Of a DNA stretch of 64,000 nucleotides, positions 23,445 to 31,975 are shown piece after piece. The DNA is from an uncultured Christensenellaceae bacterium (GTDB taxonomy: Bacteria > Bacillota > Clostridia > Christensenellales > Borkfalkiaceae). The number at the start of each line of letters is the position of its first letter. The stretch's first letter is position 1. The DNA is taken from positions 62,001 to 126,000 of the forward strand of contig CAJUJF010000003.1 in NCBI GenBank assembly GCA_910586825.1. The letters are read 5' to 3'. The notes beneath the pieces were generated by a model that was given only the letters and a program-made list of their open reading frames with translations, searched no databases and was not told where the DNA came from. The position numbers and the translations under genes were made by a program.

Positions 23445-24359
23445 TCAGCCGCCCAATTCGATCATGCGGTCGATACATTTTTTTGCGGCAAGGCGCGTAG
23501 ATTCCGCAAGCGCGATCTCTTCGCCCTCTCCCCGACAGCAATTCAGAACGTCCGTCAGCGTCGTCAGCTTCATGTCGCGGCAGAGAAAATCTTTGCTCAG
23601 CGGATAAAACCTCTTTTCGGGACACTCGTATTGGAGATGCTCGACGATCGCGTTTTCCGTTCCGACGATAAATTCTTTTGCATCGCTTTTCAAAGCATAT
23701 TCTATGATCCCGCTCGTAGAGCCGACGTAATCCGCCGTCTCCGTCACCTCAAAACGGCATTCCGGATGCGCCAGAAACAATGCGGAGGGATGGGCGCGGC
23801 GAACGCGGTCAACGTCCTCTCTGCTCGCGCGCACGTGCGTCGGACAGCCGCCCCGCACGAAACGGAAGGTCTTTTCGGGGAGCTTATGCGCGACGTATCT
23901 GCCGAGATTGATATCCGGAATAAATAAAATTTCCCGTTGCGGAAGCGCTTTCAAGATCCGTTCCGCGGAAGAAGAGGTCACGCAAACGTCGCACAGCGTT
24001 TTCAACTCCGACGTCGTATTGATATACGCCGCAACGGCCGCGTCCGGATACTCCGCTTTCAATTCGGAAAGCCGCGCCGGTTCGAGTTGCTCCGCCATCG
24101 GACAGCCCGCCGCGGCGTTGGCAAGGTATACCTTTTTTTCGGGAGACAAAATTTTGACGGTCTCCGCCATAAAGCGGACCCCGCACATGATCACGGTCTT
24201 TGCCCGCGTCTTCGTCGCGAGCACGGCGAGCGCATAGCTGTCGCCCGTAAAATCCGCGATCTCCGCGACCTCGCGCCGCTGATAAGAATGCGCGAGGATC
24301 ACGATATCCTCTTCCCTTTTTCTGCGCAGGATCTCTTCCTGCATCTGCCGAATCGTCAT
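23445..24359 (-). CDS. nadA: Quinolinate synthase
   Basis: [4Fe-4S] enzyme condensing iminoaspartate with dihydroxyacetone phosphate to quinolinate in NAD synthesis; 304 residues, the usual bacterial length. Cluster cysteines are visible in VIMCGVRFMAET (Cys59), LFLAHPECRFE and VLNCCRGEG. Substrate motifs AHSYQRREVAEIADFTGDSY and VTSSSAERILK are intact. ATG at 24359 has AAGGAAACGT upstream; the longer frame to 24425 would cross the leader hairpin. It is monocistronic here: nadB and nadC are not beside it. A perfect promoter and a terminator-like hairpin directly precede it. Confidence 0.95.
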   Translation of the reverse strand: MTIRQMQEEILRRKREEDIVILAHSYQRREVAEIADFTGDSYALAVLATKTRAKTVIMCGVRFMAETVKILSPEKKVYLANAAAGCPMAEQLEPARLSELKAEYPDAAVAAYINTTSELKTLCDVCVTSSSAERILKALPQREILFIPDINLGRYVAHKLPEKTFRFVRGGCPTHVRASREDVDRVRRAHPSALFLAHPECRFEVTETADYVGSTSGIIEYALKSDAKEFIVGTENAIVEHLQYECPEKRFYPLSKDFLCRDMKLTTLTDVLNCCRGEGEEIALAESTRLAAKKCIDRMIELGG

Positions 24360-24369
24360 ACGTTTCCTT

Positions 24370-24395
24370 AAAAAAGAAGGGCGAACGCCCCTCTT
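24370..24395 (-). terminator. Terminator-like hairpin in the nadA leader
   Basis: Minus strand AAGAGGGGCG-UU-CGCCCUUCUU (one G.U) followed by a U-run, lying between the nadA promoter and its ribosome site AAGGAAACGT. It begins only about 10 nt after the predicted transcript start. It could end the upstream dehydrogenase transcript, attenuate nadA, or both. Confidence 0.7.
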
Positions 24396-24410
24396 CGTAA
24401 AATCCCTTTT

Positions 24411-24439
24411 ATTATACCGCGCCAAGCCGACTTTGTCAA
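24411..24439 (-). promoter_or_regulatory. nadA promoter
   Basis: Perfect consensus TTGACA (24434-24439), 17-bp spacer, TATAAT (24411-24416) on the minus strand. Confidence 0.85.
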
Positions 24440-24460
24440 CGGAATCGTCGCGGCGCGCGT

Positions 24461-25540
24461 TTACGCCGAATAGAATTTATAAAACGACGCGTAATCGGAA
24501 ATCCCGTAGTCGGAAAAGCGGAACCGCTGATCCGTTCCCGCCCGCCGCATATACCAATCGAGCACCTCGTGCATATTGGGCGACGGCACCCCCGCCAATT
24601 CCGCGATATCGCACAGGATCGTGAGCCCGTAAGCGAAATCGGAAACGAAATAACGGGAAGAAAAATCGGGACGGAATCCCCCGTCGCAGGCGACCGCGGG
24701 CGTCGTCAGTCCGCGGAAACCGCGGATACTGCGGATTTTCTCTGTGAGCGCGCGCGGGGTGTCGCTTTCGTAGTGTTCTTTCAAAGAACGTACGTAAGAC
24801 AAATCGAAGTCCGTCATCGCGCGGCAGACGCGTTGCAGTTCGTCGTCGCACCGAAAGAGGATTTCCGATGCGGCGTCGTCCCATTCCTCATAAAACAGCG
24901 GCATGTACGGATCGATTTTGTCCGGAGAATCGCCGCCGAACAGCGAATACAGCCGCGTCGTGTGCAAAATCGGATTGGAAGGCACCATCGTCACGTTCAG
25001 ATAGTTCGGCAACGGATCGCACGGGATCCCGAACAGCCCGCCGACGATTTCACAGCCCTCTTTCACGTCCGCGTGCGGCAAAGCGGCAACGAACATGCGG
25101 CTTCGGTACCCTTCGGCGCACACGCGTTTCCCCGTCTCTGCGACCCGCGCGACGGAAGGCACCCGTTGCAGTCCGTAAAGAGTACAGCCTTTTTCCGTCG
25201 CTTTGCGGAACACGCACTCCATGCCGCCGGTACCGGGGACGAAAAACAGCTTCGTTCCCGATTCGAGACGGGGCAGAATTTCCCGCGCCGTCTTCTCCGC
25301 CAAAAACGCGGGCGTCGTGACGAACACCGCCTCCGCGCCCGAAAACGCACGCGCGGGATCACCCGTCGCAGAGCGGATCCTTCCCCGCACGCGGAGATTC
25401 CCTTCGCGGTCCGTCACTTCGAGCGTGTCCGAAAAAGCTTCCGCTTTGGCGGTATATACGGTGACGTCGTGTCCGTTCGCCGCGCCGTGCGCGGCAAACT
25501 GCGTTCCGACGTTTCCGCCGCCGACCACCGTCATCTTCAT
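24461..25540 (-). CDS. Opine (octopine/nopaline) dehydrogenase-fold NAD(P)-dependent oxidoreductase
   Basis: Protein of 359 residues. The N-terminal Rossmann fold has MKMTVVGGGNVGTQFAAHGA with GGGNVG as dinucleotide loop; the C-terminal helical half (LNVTMVPSNPILHTTRLYSL, later GLTILCDIAELAGVPSPNMH then EVLDWYM) matches the octopine dehydrogenase helical domain, including the His-containing substrate helix. Known relatives reductively couple an amino acid to a keto acid, or reduce other 2-oxo acids. ATG at 25540 overlaps the fusion gene upstream as ATGA, so the two work in one pathway. A glycerol-3-phosphate dehydrogenase assignment is possible but fits worse. Confidence 0.75.
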   Translation of the reverse strand: MKMTVVGGGNVGTQFAAHGAANGHDVTVYTAKAEAFSDTLEVTDREGNLRVRGRIRSATGDPARAFSGAEAVFVTTPAFLAEKTAREILPRLESGTKLFFVPGTGGMECVFRKATEKGCTLYGLQRVPSVARVAETGKRVCAEGYRSRMFVAALPHADVKEGCEIVGGLFGIPCDPLPNYLNVTMVPSNPILHTTRLYSLFGGDSPDKIDPYMPLFYEEWDDAASEILFRCDDELQRVCRAMTDFDLSYVRSLKEHYESDTPRALTEKIRSIRGFRGLTTPAVACDGGFRPDFSSRYFVSDFAYGLTILCDIAELAGVPSPNMHEVLDWYMRRAGTDQRFRFSDYGISDYASFYKFYSA

Positions 25541-27363
25541 GATCTTCCGCCACCCCCTAACAGATCGGCGATCGCGGACGTCAGTTTCAGGTTGTCCTCG
25601 GTATTGCGCACGGCAACGCGCAAATACTGTCCGCCGCCCGTGATTTTCGAAGAGAGATCTTTTACGAAAATACCGTATCCGACAAACAGCTCCCGCGTAA
25701 AATCGGCGGCGGTAACGCTCTGTAAAAGTTCCAGCATGACGTAGTTTGCCTGCGTCGGCAACACGCGGAGATATTTTCCGAACCCTTTCAGATCCGAAAG
25801 GAATCTGCGCCGTTCTTCCTTAAACAGCGCAAGCGCGCGGCGGTAATCGTTTTGATACTTTTCTTCGATCTGCAAATAAAATTCGCCGAAGGAATTGATA
25901 TTCCAGATGCCGACGTCGCGTTTCACGAAATCGATCAGTTCCCGATCGCCCGATACGACGATGCCGAGACGGAACCCGGGAACGCCGTAACTTTTGGAAA
26001 TACTCTTGACGATACAAAGATTCGGATACCGCTCCGCGATTTCCTGCGAGATCAGAGAATTGTTCTCTCCGTCCGCAAAATCCACAAACGATTCGTCGAG
26101 AATCAAACGGATCCCCTTCTTTTCCGACCATCCGAGCAATTTCAAAAGACCGTCCCGTCTGATAAAATTTCCCGTCGGATTGTCGGGATTGATCAGAATG
26201 AGCGCGCTGATTTCGCGGTCGGCGTAAAACTTCATCACGTCGTCCGCCGTATAAGAGAAATCGGGCGCGGGCGGTGCAAATACGATCTGCCGTTCCGTCG
26301 GATAGCGATTGGGATATTCTTCGAAGGTGGGACGGATCACGCCGATTTTTCCGCTGAGGCGGGACATCAGGGATTTGATCAGTTCCGCCGCGCCGTTGCC
26401 GACGGCAATGTTCTCCCTGTGCACGCCGAAATTTTTCGCGGCAAGCAGGCTGTTCACGCCCATGCCGGAGGGATACTGCGTCGCCAGTTTATCGAAATTC
26501 GCCTTGATCTCGTCCAACAGCTTCTGCGGCGGGAAATACGGATTGACAAGATAACAAAAATCCAGCAACTTGGGATACCGCCAGTATCCGCCGTACCTGC
26601 GTTGCAACGCCTCTATCTTATCGTTTCCGCCCGCAAACATCGAAGACGCGATATCCAGATCCTGAATGTCGTCAATCTCGTACCACAGTTCGCCGTTCAA
26701 ACGCTTTGCTTTGATCTCGGGATCGTCGAGCATTGTGATGATTTTCAAGACCTGCTCGTAATACTCGTTGTTGCCGACCGCATCGCAATACGCTTCCAAA
26801 AACGGCACGTAATGCGTTTTGGAAAAGTGTTGCGAAAACTTATAAATATTGACGGTTTTATAGTAAGTAGAAATTTCTTCGAACTTGAACTTCTTCCCCG
26901 GAACAAATTCCAAAATATCGTCCGCATCGGACAGTTTGACGCACGTTCCGTCCATCCAGCTCTCGTATTTATCCACCAACGCGAGCGTGTCGCGCGGATC
27001 GTCCACCAGCATACGGATAACCCTGTCCTCCACGATCAGATCGGATTCGAAAAGCAACGTGTCGTCCGCGCAAAGATAGTCTTTGGCGAGATAAAGAGAA
27101 TAGATATTGTTCGTCTTATCGTAGACGGGATTGTTCACGAACACGACAGGCGTTTTCAACGGGAATCTCTGAATGAAATCCATCAACTTCCCGCCCTCGT
27201 ATCCCACAACGATGACGATTCGGTTGAGCCGATACGGTTCAAGCTGGTGTAACAGTCTTTCGATCAAAGAAACTCCGTTTACTTCCACCATGCATTTCGT
27301 ATTGTTCTTCGTCAATTCTTTCAGGCGCTTTCCCATCCCCGCCGCCAAAATAACTGCTTGCAT
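25537..27363 (-). CDS. Fused nucleotidyltransferase (LicC/PntC-like) and PLP aminotransferase
   Basis: Bifunctional protein of 608 residues. Residues 1-235 are a sugar/alcohol-phosphate nucleotidyltransferase: MQAVILAAGMGKRLKEL with Lys12 and TKCMVEVNG, closest in style to LicC CTP:phosphocholine cytidylyltransferases. Residues about 255-608 are a fold-type I aminotransferase of the HisC/CobD style: YWRYPKLLDFCYLVNPYFPP, NPDNPTGNF, LDESFVDF, and PLP-binding Lys457 in SISKSYGVPGFRLG. The same fusion order is remembered for Treponema PntC, which activates 2-aminoethylphosphonate, but no PEP mutase lies nearby. It is first in a two-gene operon with the opine-dehydrogenase-fold gene. GGCGGAGG precedes the ATG. 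Likely makes a CMP-activated amino-alcohol or amino-acid head group; substrate unknown. Confidence 0.78.
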   Translation of the reverse strand: MQAVILAAGMGKRLKELTKNNTKCMVEVNGVSLIERLLHQLEPYRLNRIVIVVGYEGGKLMDFIQRFPLKTPVVFVNNPVYDKTNNIYSLYLAKDYLCADDTLLFESDLIVEDRVIRMLVDDPRDTLALVDKYESWMDGTCVKLSDADDILEFVPGKKFKFEEISTYYKTVNIYKFSQHFSKTHYVPFLEAYCDAVGNNEYYEQVLKIITMLDDPEIKAKRLNGELWYEIDDIQDLDIASSMFAGGNDKIEALQRRYGGYWRYPKLLDFCYLVNPYFPPQKLLDEIKANFDKLATQYPSGMGVNSLLAAKNFGVHRENIAVGNGAAELIKSLMSRLSGKIGVIRPTFEEYPNRYPTERQIVFAPPAPDFSYTADDVMKFYADREISALILINPDNPTGNFIRRDGLLKLLGWSEKKGIRLILDESFVDFADGENNSLISQEIAERYPNLCIVKSISKSYGVPGFRLGIVVSGDRELIDFVKRDVGIWNINSFGEFYLQIEEKYQNDYRRALALFKEERRRFLSDLKGFGKYLRVLPTQANYVMLELLQSVTAADFTRELFVGYGIFVKDLSSKITGGGQYLRVAVRNTEDNLKLTSAIADLLGGGGRS

Positions 27364-27411
27364 TTTTCCTCCGCCTTTTAAAACACCGTATATCTGATCG
27401 GACTTTTTGTA

Positions 27412-27440
27412 ATTATATCAAAAACGCTGAAAATTGTCAA
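27412..27440 (-). promoter_or_regulatory. Promoter of the fusion-dehydrogenase operon
   Basis: Perfect consensus TTGACA (27435-27440), 17-bp spacer, TATAAT (27412-27417) on the minus strand, 48 nt upstream of the ATG. Confidence 0.85.
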
Positions 27441-27469
27441 TCATACACGCATTTTCCTGCGACTTGCAC

Positions 27470-27499
27470 AAAAAAACAGACTTGCGATTCGTAAGCCTG
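27470..27499 (-). terminator. Terminator just upstream of the fusion-operon promoter
   Basis: Minus strand CAGGCTT-ACGAATCGC-AAGTCTG followed by seven U. It implies a transcript coming from the AT-rich spacer on the same strand. Confidence 0.65.
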
Positions 27500-27540
27500 C
27501 TTGTTACCTTGTTTTTCTTTTTACGCTTTGCTTCGTCGTT

Positions 27541-27615
27541 TTACTTCGAGGGACAAACGGGACGTAATTTCTCCTCGATCTTAGATGCATTATTATATTT
27601 TAACAGCAAATTCAT
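27541..27615 (-). CDS. Possible 24-residue peptide in AT-rich spacer
   Basis: Short frame MNLLLKYNNASKIEEKLRPV ending CPSK, with AAAGG 3 nt before the ATG and stop codons on both sides. A terminator follows 42 nt downstream. The codons are AT-richer than the neighbours. It may be a real small protein or the leftover end of a lost gene; no family is recognised. Confidence 0.3.
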   Translation of the reverse strand: MNLLLKYNNASKIEEKLRPVCPSK

Positions 27616-27674
27616 AAACCTTTCTTTAGTTTTATTTGTTATCTTAAAATACACCCTATCAAGAGAACGTGAAA

Positions 27675-27700
27675 GCCCTGCAAATACTTAATTGCAGGGC
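27675..27700. repeat. Hairpin GCCCTGCAA-ATACTTAA-TTGCAGGGC
   Basis: Perfect 9-bp inverted repeat flanked by AAA and TTT on both strands, so it could terminate transcription either way. It lies in the AT-rich spacer between ppdK and the fusion operon. Confidence 0.5.
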
Positions 27701-27867
27701 TTTATAAATAGTTATTAAATTGTTTATTACCTACCTAGCTGCGGTACTACAGAAAATCGGTGTAATAGTAAGTAAAAAATATAATTTTATATTACACGAA
27801 AAGATTATTCTATCAATATATATCGATGCAAGTCTTGCAATAATTACATCTAAAATGGGCATAAAAT
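27701..27867. other. AT-rich spacer, nothing recognised
   Basis: About 170 bp clearly AT-richer than flanking genes, with no open frame, promoter pair or RNA I can identify. Together with 27441-27674 it looks like foreign or decaying DNA. Confidence 0.45.
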
Positions 27868-27891
27868 GACCGTTTTCGCAAGAAAACGGTC
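27868..27891 (-). terminator. ppdK terminator
   Basis: Minus strand GACCGTTTTC-TTGC-GAAAACGGTC followed by AUUUUAUG, 11 nt past the ppdK stop. Confidence 0.8.
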
Positions 27892-27901
27892 ATAATTTGT
27901 C

Positions 27902-30550
27902 TTATTTGTTACGAGGCTGGCGAATATTAGCTTGTGCCGCCGCAAGACGCGCGATCGGAACACGGTAGGGCGAGCAGGAAACATAGCTCAACCCGATCTT
28001 ATGGCAGAACTCGATCGACGAAGGATCGCCGCCGTGTTCGCCGCAGATTCCGCAATGCATGTCGGGACGGGTCTTTCTTCCCAGCTCGACCGCCGTCTGC
28101 ATCAGTTTGCCGACGCCGACCGTGTCCAAACGCGCGAACGGATCGCTTTCGTAGATCTTATTCGCATAGTAAGCGGGAAGGAACTTGCCCGCGTCGTCGC
28201 GCGAGAAGCCGAACGTCATCTGCGTCAGATCGTTCGTACCGAAGCAGAAGAACTCCGCGTCTTTCGCGATTTCGTCCGCGGTAAGCGCCGCGCGGGGGAT
28301 CTCGATCATCGTGCCGACTTCGTATTTCAGATCCGCTTTCGCCTTGGCGATGACCTCGTCCGCCGTTTTCACGACGATATCTTTCACAAACTTCATTTCC
28401 TTGGTCTCGCCCGTAAGCGGGATCATGATTTCGGGAACGATGTTCCAGTTCTTGTGTTTTTTCTTGATCGCAATAGCCGCCTTGATCACCGCTTTCGTCT
28501 GCATGACCGCAATTTCCGGATAGGTGACCGTCAAACGGCATCCGCGATGTCCCATCATCGGGTTGAATTCGTGAAGATCGGAAATGATCTGTTTGATCTG
28601 CGCAACCGTCTTGCCCTGCGTTTTGGCAAGCGCGGCGATATCCGCTTCGTCCGTAGGAACGAACTCGTGAAGCGGGGGATCGAGGAAACGGATCGTCACG
28701 GGGTATCCGCCGAGCGCTTCGAACAAGCCCTCGAAGTCCGCCTGCTGCATCGGCTCGATCTTTGCGAGCGCCGCCTCTCTTTCCTCAACGGTATCCGCGC
28801 AGATCATTTCGCGGAACGCACCGATTCTCGCGGGATCGAAGAACATGTGCTCGGTACGGCAAAGCCCGATACCCTGCGCGCCGAACGCCGCCGCCTGTTT
28901 CGCGTCCGAAGGCGTATCCGCATTGGTACGCACGCCGAGCGCCTTATATTTGTCGGCAAGCTCCATGATTCTGCCGAAATAGCCGCTGTTGGGATCCGCG
29001 GGAACGGTGGGGATCAGGCAATCGTAAATATTGCCCGTCGAACCGTCGAGGGAAATGCCGTCGCCTTCGCGATAAATTTTACCCGCAAGCGTGAACTGTT
29101 TGTTCTCTTCGTCCATCTTGATCTCGCCGCATCCGGAAACGCAACAGGTACCCATGCCGCGCGCAACGACCGCCGCGTGAGAGGTCTGTCCGCCGCGGAC
29201 GGTAAGAATACCCTGCGCATACTTCATGCCTTCGATATCTTCGGGAGAGGTTTCGAGACGGACGAGCACGACTTTCTTGCCCTTCTTGCCTTCGATTACC
29301 GCGTCTTCCGCCGTAAATACGATGCTGCCCGCCGCCGCGCCGGGGGACGCCGCGATTCCTTTGCCGACGACGTTTTTCTTATCCGCTTCTTTCAGCGCCT
29401 TCGGGTCGAACTGAGGGTGTAACAGCATGTCGAGGGATTTCGCGTCGATCTGCATCAGCGCTTCCTGCTCGGTGATCATACCCTCGTCGATGAGATCGCA
29501 CGCGATCTTGATCGCCGCCGCCGCGGTACGTTTTCCGTTACGCGTTTGAAGCATGTAGAGTTTTTCGTTCTCGACGGTGAATTCCATGTCCTGCATATCG
29601 CGGTAATGGTTTTCAAGCGTTTTGCAAACTTCCTGGAACTGTTCGTAGACCTTGGGGAAGATCTCCGCCATCTTCGCGATGGGCATCGGCGTACGGACGC
29701 CGGCAACGACGTCTTCGCCCTGCGCGTTGGTGAGGAACTCGCCCATCAGCCCTTTCTCGCCCGTCGCGGGATTCCGCGTGAACGCAACGCCCGTGCCGCA
29801 GTTGTCGCCCATGTTGCCGAACGCCATCATCTGCACGTTGACCGCCGTTCCCCAGCTGTAAGGGATGTCGTGATCCATGCGGTAAATGTTCGCACGAGGG
29901 TTGTCCCACGAGCGGAACACCGCTTTGATCGCCTCGAAAAGCTGGACCTTGGGATCGTCGGGGAATTCTTTGCCGAGCTGTTTTTTGTATTCTTTCTTGA
30001 ATTGATTAGCAAGTTCTTTCAGATCGTCCGCCGTGAGTTCGACGTCCTGCGTCACGCCCTTCTTTTCCTTCATCTCGTCGATGAGTTTTTCGAAGTATTT
30101 CTTGCCGACTTCCATAACGACGTCGGAAAACATCTGAATGAATCTTCTGTAACAGTCCCAAGCCCAACGGGGATTGTTCGATTTGGTTGCGATCGTGTTG
30201 ACGACCGTCTCGTTCAAACCGAGGTTTAAAATAGTGTCCATCATACCGGGCATCGAAGCGCGCGCGCCCGAACGCACGGAGACAAGAAGCGGATTCTCTT
30301 TGTCGCCGAACTTCTTGCCGGTGATCTTTTCCATCTTATCGATATACTCCATGATTTCCGCCTGAATGGAGTCGTTGATTTTTTTGCCGTCGTCGTAATA
30401 CTGCGTGCAAGCCTCGGTGGAAATCGTAAATCCCTGCGGTACGGGCAACCCGATTTTCGTCATCTCCGCAAGATTTGCCCCTTTACCGCCGAGCAATTCC
30501 CTCATCGTCGCATTCCCTTCGCTGAAAAGGTAGCAATACTTTTTTGCCAT
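27902..30550 (-). CDS. ppdK: Pyruvate, phosphate dikinase
   Basis: Cytoplasmic enzyme of 882 residues interconverting pyruvate, ATP and phosphate with PEP, AMP and pyrophosphate; in anaerobes it serves glycolysis with pyrophosphate or gluconeogenesis. Order of domains: ATP-grasp (KGANLAEMTKIGLPVPQGFT, residues 24-43, to about 350), the swivelling phosphohistidine domain with GGQTSHAAVVARGMGTCCVS, and the PEP/pyruvate barrel with the C-terminal catalytic Cys region MHCGICGEHGGDPSSIEF. Length is typical. ATG at 30550 follows AGGAGGAAC. Monocistronic, with its own promoter and terminator. Confidence 0.97.
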   Translation of the reverse strand: MAKKYCYLFSEGNATMRELLGGKGANLAEMTKIGLPVPQGFTISTEACTQYYDDGKKINDSIQAEIMEYIDKMEKITGKKFGDKENPLLVSVRSGARASMPGMMDTILNLGLNETVVNTIATKSNNPRWAWDCYRRFIQMFSDVVMEVGKKYFEKLIDEMKEKKGVTQDVELTADDLKELANQFKKEYKKQLGKEFPDDPKVQLFEAIKAVFRSWDNPRANIYRMDHDIPYSWGTAVNVQMMAFGNMGDNCGTGVAFTRNPATGEKGLMGEFLTNAQGEDVVAGVRTPMPIAKMAEIFPKVYEQFQEVCKTLENHYRDMQDMEFTVENEKLYMLQTRNGKRTAAAAIKIACDLIDEGMITEQEALMQIDAKSLDMLLHPQFDPKALKEADKKNVVGKGIAASPGAAAGSIVFTAEDAVIEGKKGKKVVLVRLETSPEDIEGMKYAQGILTVRGGQTSHAAVVARGMGTCCVSGCGEIKMDEENKQFTLAGKIYREGDGISLDGSTGNIYDCLIPTVPADPNSGYFGRIMELADKYKALGVRTNADTPSDAKQAAAFGAQGIGLCRTEHMFFDPARIGAFREMICADTVEEREAALAKIEPMQQADFEGLFEALGGYPVTIRFLDPPLHEFVPTDEADIAALAKTQGKTVAQIKQIISDLHEFNPMMGHRGCRLTVTYPEIAVMQTKAVIKAAIAIKKKHKNWNIVPEIMIPLTGETKEMKFVKDIVVKTADEVIAKAKADLKYEVGTMIEIPRAALTADEIAKDAEFFCFGTNDLTQMTFGFSRDDAGKFLPAYYANKIYESDPFARLDTVGVGKLMQTAVELGRKTRPDMHCGICGEHGGDPSSIEFCHKIGLSYVSCSPYRVPIARLAAAQANIRQPRNK

Positions 30551-30592
30551 GAAAAAGTTCCTCCTGTTAAATGTCTTTATTTACCAAAAAAC

Positions 30593-30621
30593 ATTGTACA
30601 ACATTCGGGAGGAAAATTCAA
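30593..30621 (-). promoter_or_regulatory. ppdK promoter
   Basis: Minus strand TTGAAT (30616-30621), 17-bp spacer, TACAAT (30593-30598), 42 nt upstream of the start. Confidence 0.75.
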
Positions 30622-30665
30622 GTGTATTGCGAAAAATTTTGTGAAATTCGGTTAAGTTTTTTCGC

Positions 30666-31244
30666 TTACAGACAGGAAAGCGCGGTAAGCACAAAATCGA
30701 GCGAAATGGCAACGGTGAGAAACGCGCTCCCCCAGCCGAGCGCGGAAACGGGCGCCTTCATCAGAATCCGTTCGAGCGGCGCCCAGAACAGCGCCATCGC
30801 GGCGGCGATCATGAATCCCCAGCCGATACTCATCGAAAGGCAGATATACCCCGCGAATTCGTGCGCATACCCGCGGTAAGACCAAAGCCGGACGTGAAAC
30901 ACGTTTTCGAAAAACAAACCGGTCACGAGTTCCGCGGCAGTTGCGATCAAAGCGGATAGCGCGGCATACGCCAACAGCCGCAACAGATTGGACGGATACG
31001 GCGAACTTTTTTTAAGCGGGATCCCGCAAATCGCCCGCACGATCAGAAGGGAACTTCCGTACACCGTGCAGAACGGTAGCGTCAGAAACCCGCGGTCTAC
31101 GCTCGCCCCGTAAGAGAAATAAAAAAAGAGTTTTTCCAGACACCAGCCGAGAAAGGAAAAGAGAAAAAATAAAAGCACGCAGGCTAAAAATCGCTTGCGT
31201 CCTTCCCGATCGCGGACTTTTGTTTTTACAATTGTTTCTGCCAT
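30666..31244 (-). CDS. Putative ABC-transporter type IV (CmpB-like) membrane protein
   Basis: Protein of 192 residues with about five membrane helices. FSFLGWCLEKLFFYFSYGAS, then RGFLTLPFCTVYGSSLLIV and later GLFFENVFHVRLWSYRGYAH follow the pattern of the Pfam family called putative ABC-transporter type IV (PF06541), common in Firmicutes and of unproven function. No ATPase lies beside it. I use the ATG at 31244, but its ribosome site is poor (GGAG 17 nt upstream); the longer frame to 31337 has no better one, so the start is uncertain. Stands alone upstream of ppdK on the same strand. Confidence 0.65.
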   Translation of the reverse strand: MAETIVKTKVRDREGRKRFLACVLLFFLFSFLGWCLEKLFFYFSYGASVDRGFLTLPFCTVYGSSLLIVRAICGIPLKKSSPYPSNLLRLLAYAALSALIATAAELVTGLFFENVFHVRLWSYRGYAHEFAGYICLSMSIGWGFMIAAAMALFWAPLERILMKAPVSALGWGSAFLTVAISLDFVLTALSCL

Positions 31245-31374
31245 AACGGCAGTATGCTCAACTCCGGAAAATTCTTTCCCGAAAAGAGAAATTCCGCGCG
31301 CTTCCGGATCGACGCGTCCTGGACACTGCGCGCGCACGGCTCCATGTTCTTCCGCCGTTTGGGCGGCGTACTTC

Positions 31375-31920
31375 TCACTTGCGTTTGAAGCAGATTTTGT
31401 AGTTGTTCCCCGTTTGCCGCATCAGGAGCGCGGTCAGCTCTTCAACGCTTCCCTCCTTCATGCCGGACTTTGCAACGGCGAACACCGTCGCTTTGTTCTG
31501 ATACAGGAGCCACATGTCTTGGAACTCCCTGACCTCGGTCAGCGCGCCGTATTTTCCTTCCGCGGAACTCGTCATTCCGTCGTTCACCGTCGAGACGATC
31601 GTATAGCTTTCTTCGAAAAAGGAATAGAGGTTGACCGATTCTTTTCCCTGCATGGTTTTCCGCATCACTTTACGGAGAAGCGGATTCCAGACCACCATCA
31701 ACAGAAGCAGGACGACGCCGCAGACGAAACATACGATCGGAAAAAACAGATCCGTTTCCGACTCGGAAGCAAAGGACAGTTCGAGCGCCAAAGTCACCGC
31801 GCCGGACGCCAGACACAGCGCCGCAACGATGCCGAGGATCAAAAAGATTTTTCTTCCCGCCATGTTTTTCGACGCCTTTAAATTCAACTCGACGTCGCAT
31901 TTCGTTTCGTTTATAATCAT
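31375..31920 (-). CDS. YcxB-like membrane protein
   Basis: Protein of 181 residues: a short N-terminal region (NETKCDVELNLKASKNMAGR), two adjacent membrane helices (about 24-46 and 58-80), and a C-terminal cytoplasmic domain beginning ESVNLYSFFEESYTIVS and containing FQDMWLLYQNKATVFAVAKS. The layout matches YcxB-like C-terminal domain proteins, widespread in Firmicutes with unknown function. ATG at 31920 has a strong AAAGGAGG site. Separated by 55 bp from the MATE gene on the same strand, so they may be co-transcribed. Confidence 0.65.
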   Translation of the reverse strand: MIINETKCDVELNLKASKNMAGRKIFLILGIVAALCLASGAVTLALELSFASESETDLFFPIVCFVCGVVLLLLMVVWNPLLRKVMRKTMQGKESVNLYSFFEESYTIVSTVNDGMTSSAEGKYGALTEVREFQDMWLLYQNKATVFAVAKSGMKEGSVEELTALLMRQTGNNYKICFKRK

Positions 31921-31975
31921 CGCAGGCCTCCTTTTCGTTTATTTTATCAGAAATACTCCGATCTGTCAAGACGCG

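Noticed and set aside
25852..27252. 466-codon plus-strand frame opposite the fusion gene
   Set aside because: Antisense shadow; the minus-strand protein has clear catalytic motifs in both domains.
27434..27691. 85-codon plus-strand frame in the AT-rich spacer
   Set aside because: Starts with TTG inside the fusion-operon promoter, has no ribosome site and only AT-driven hydrophobicity.
27932..29422. 496-codon plus-strand frame opposite ppdK
   Set aside because: Antisense shadow produced by GC-biased third positions of ppdK; Arg/His-rich and without a ribosome site.
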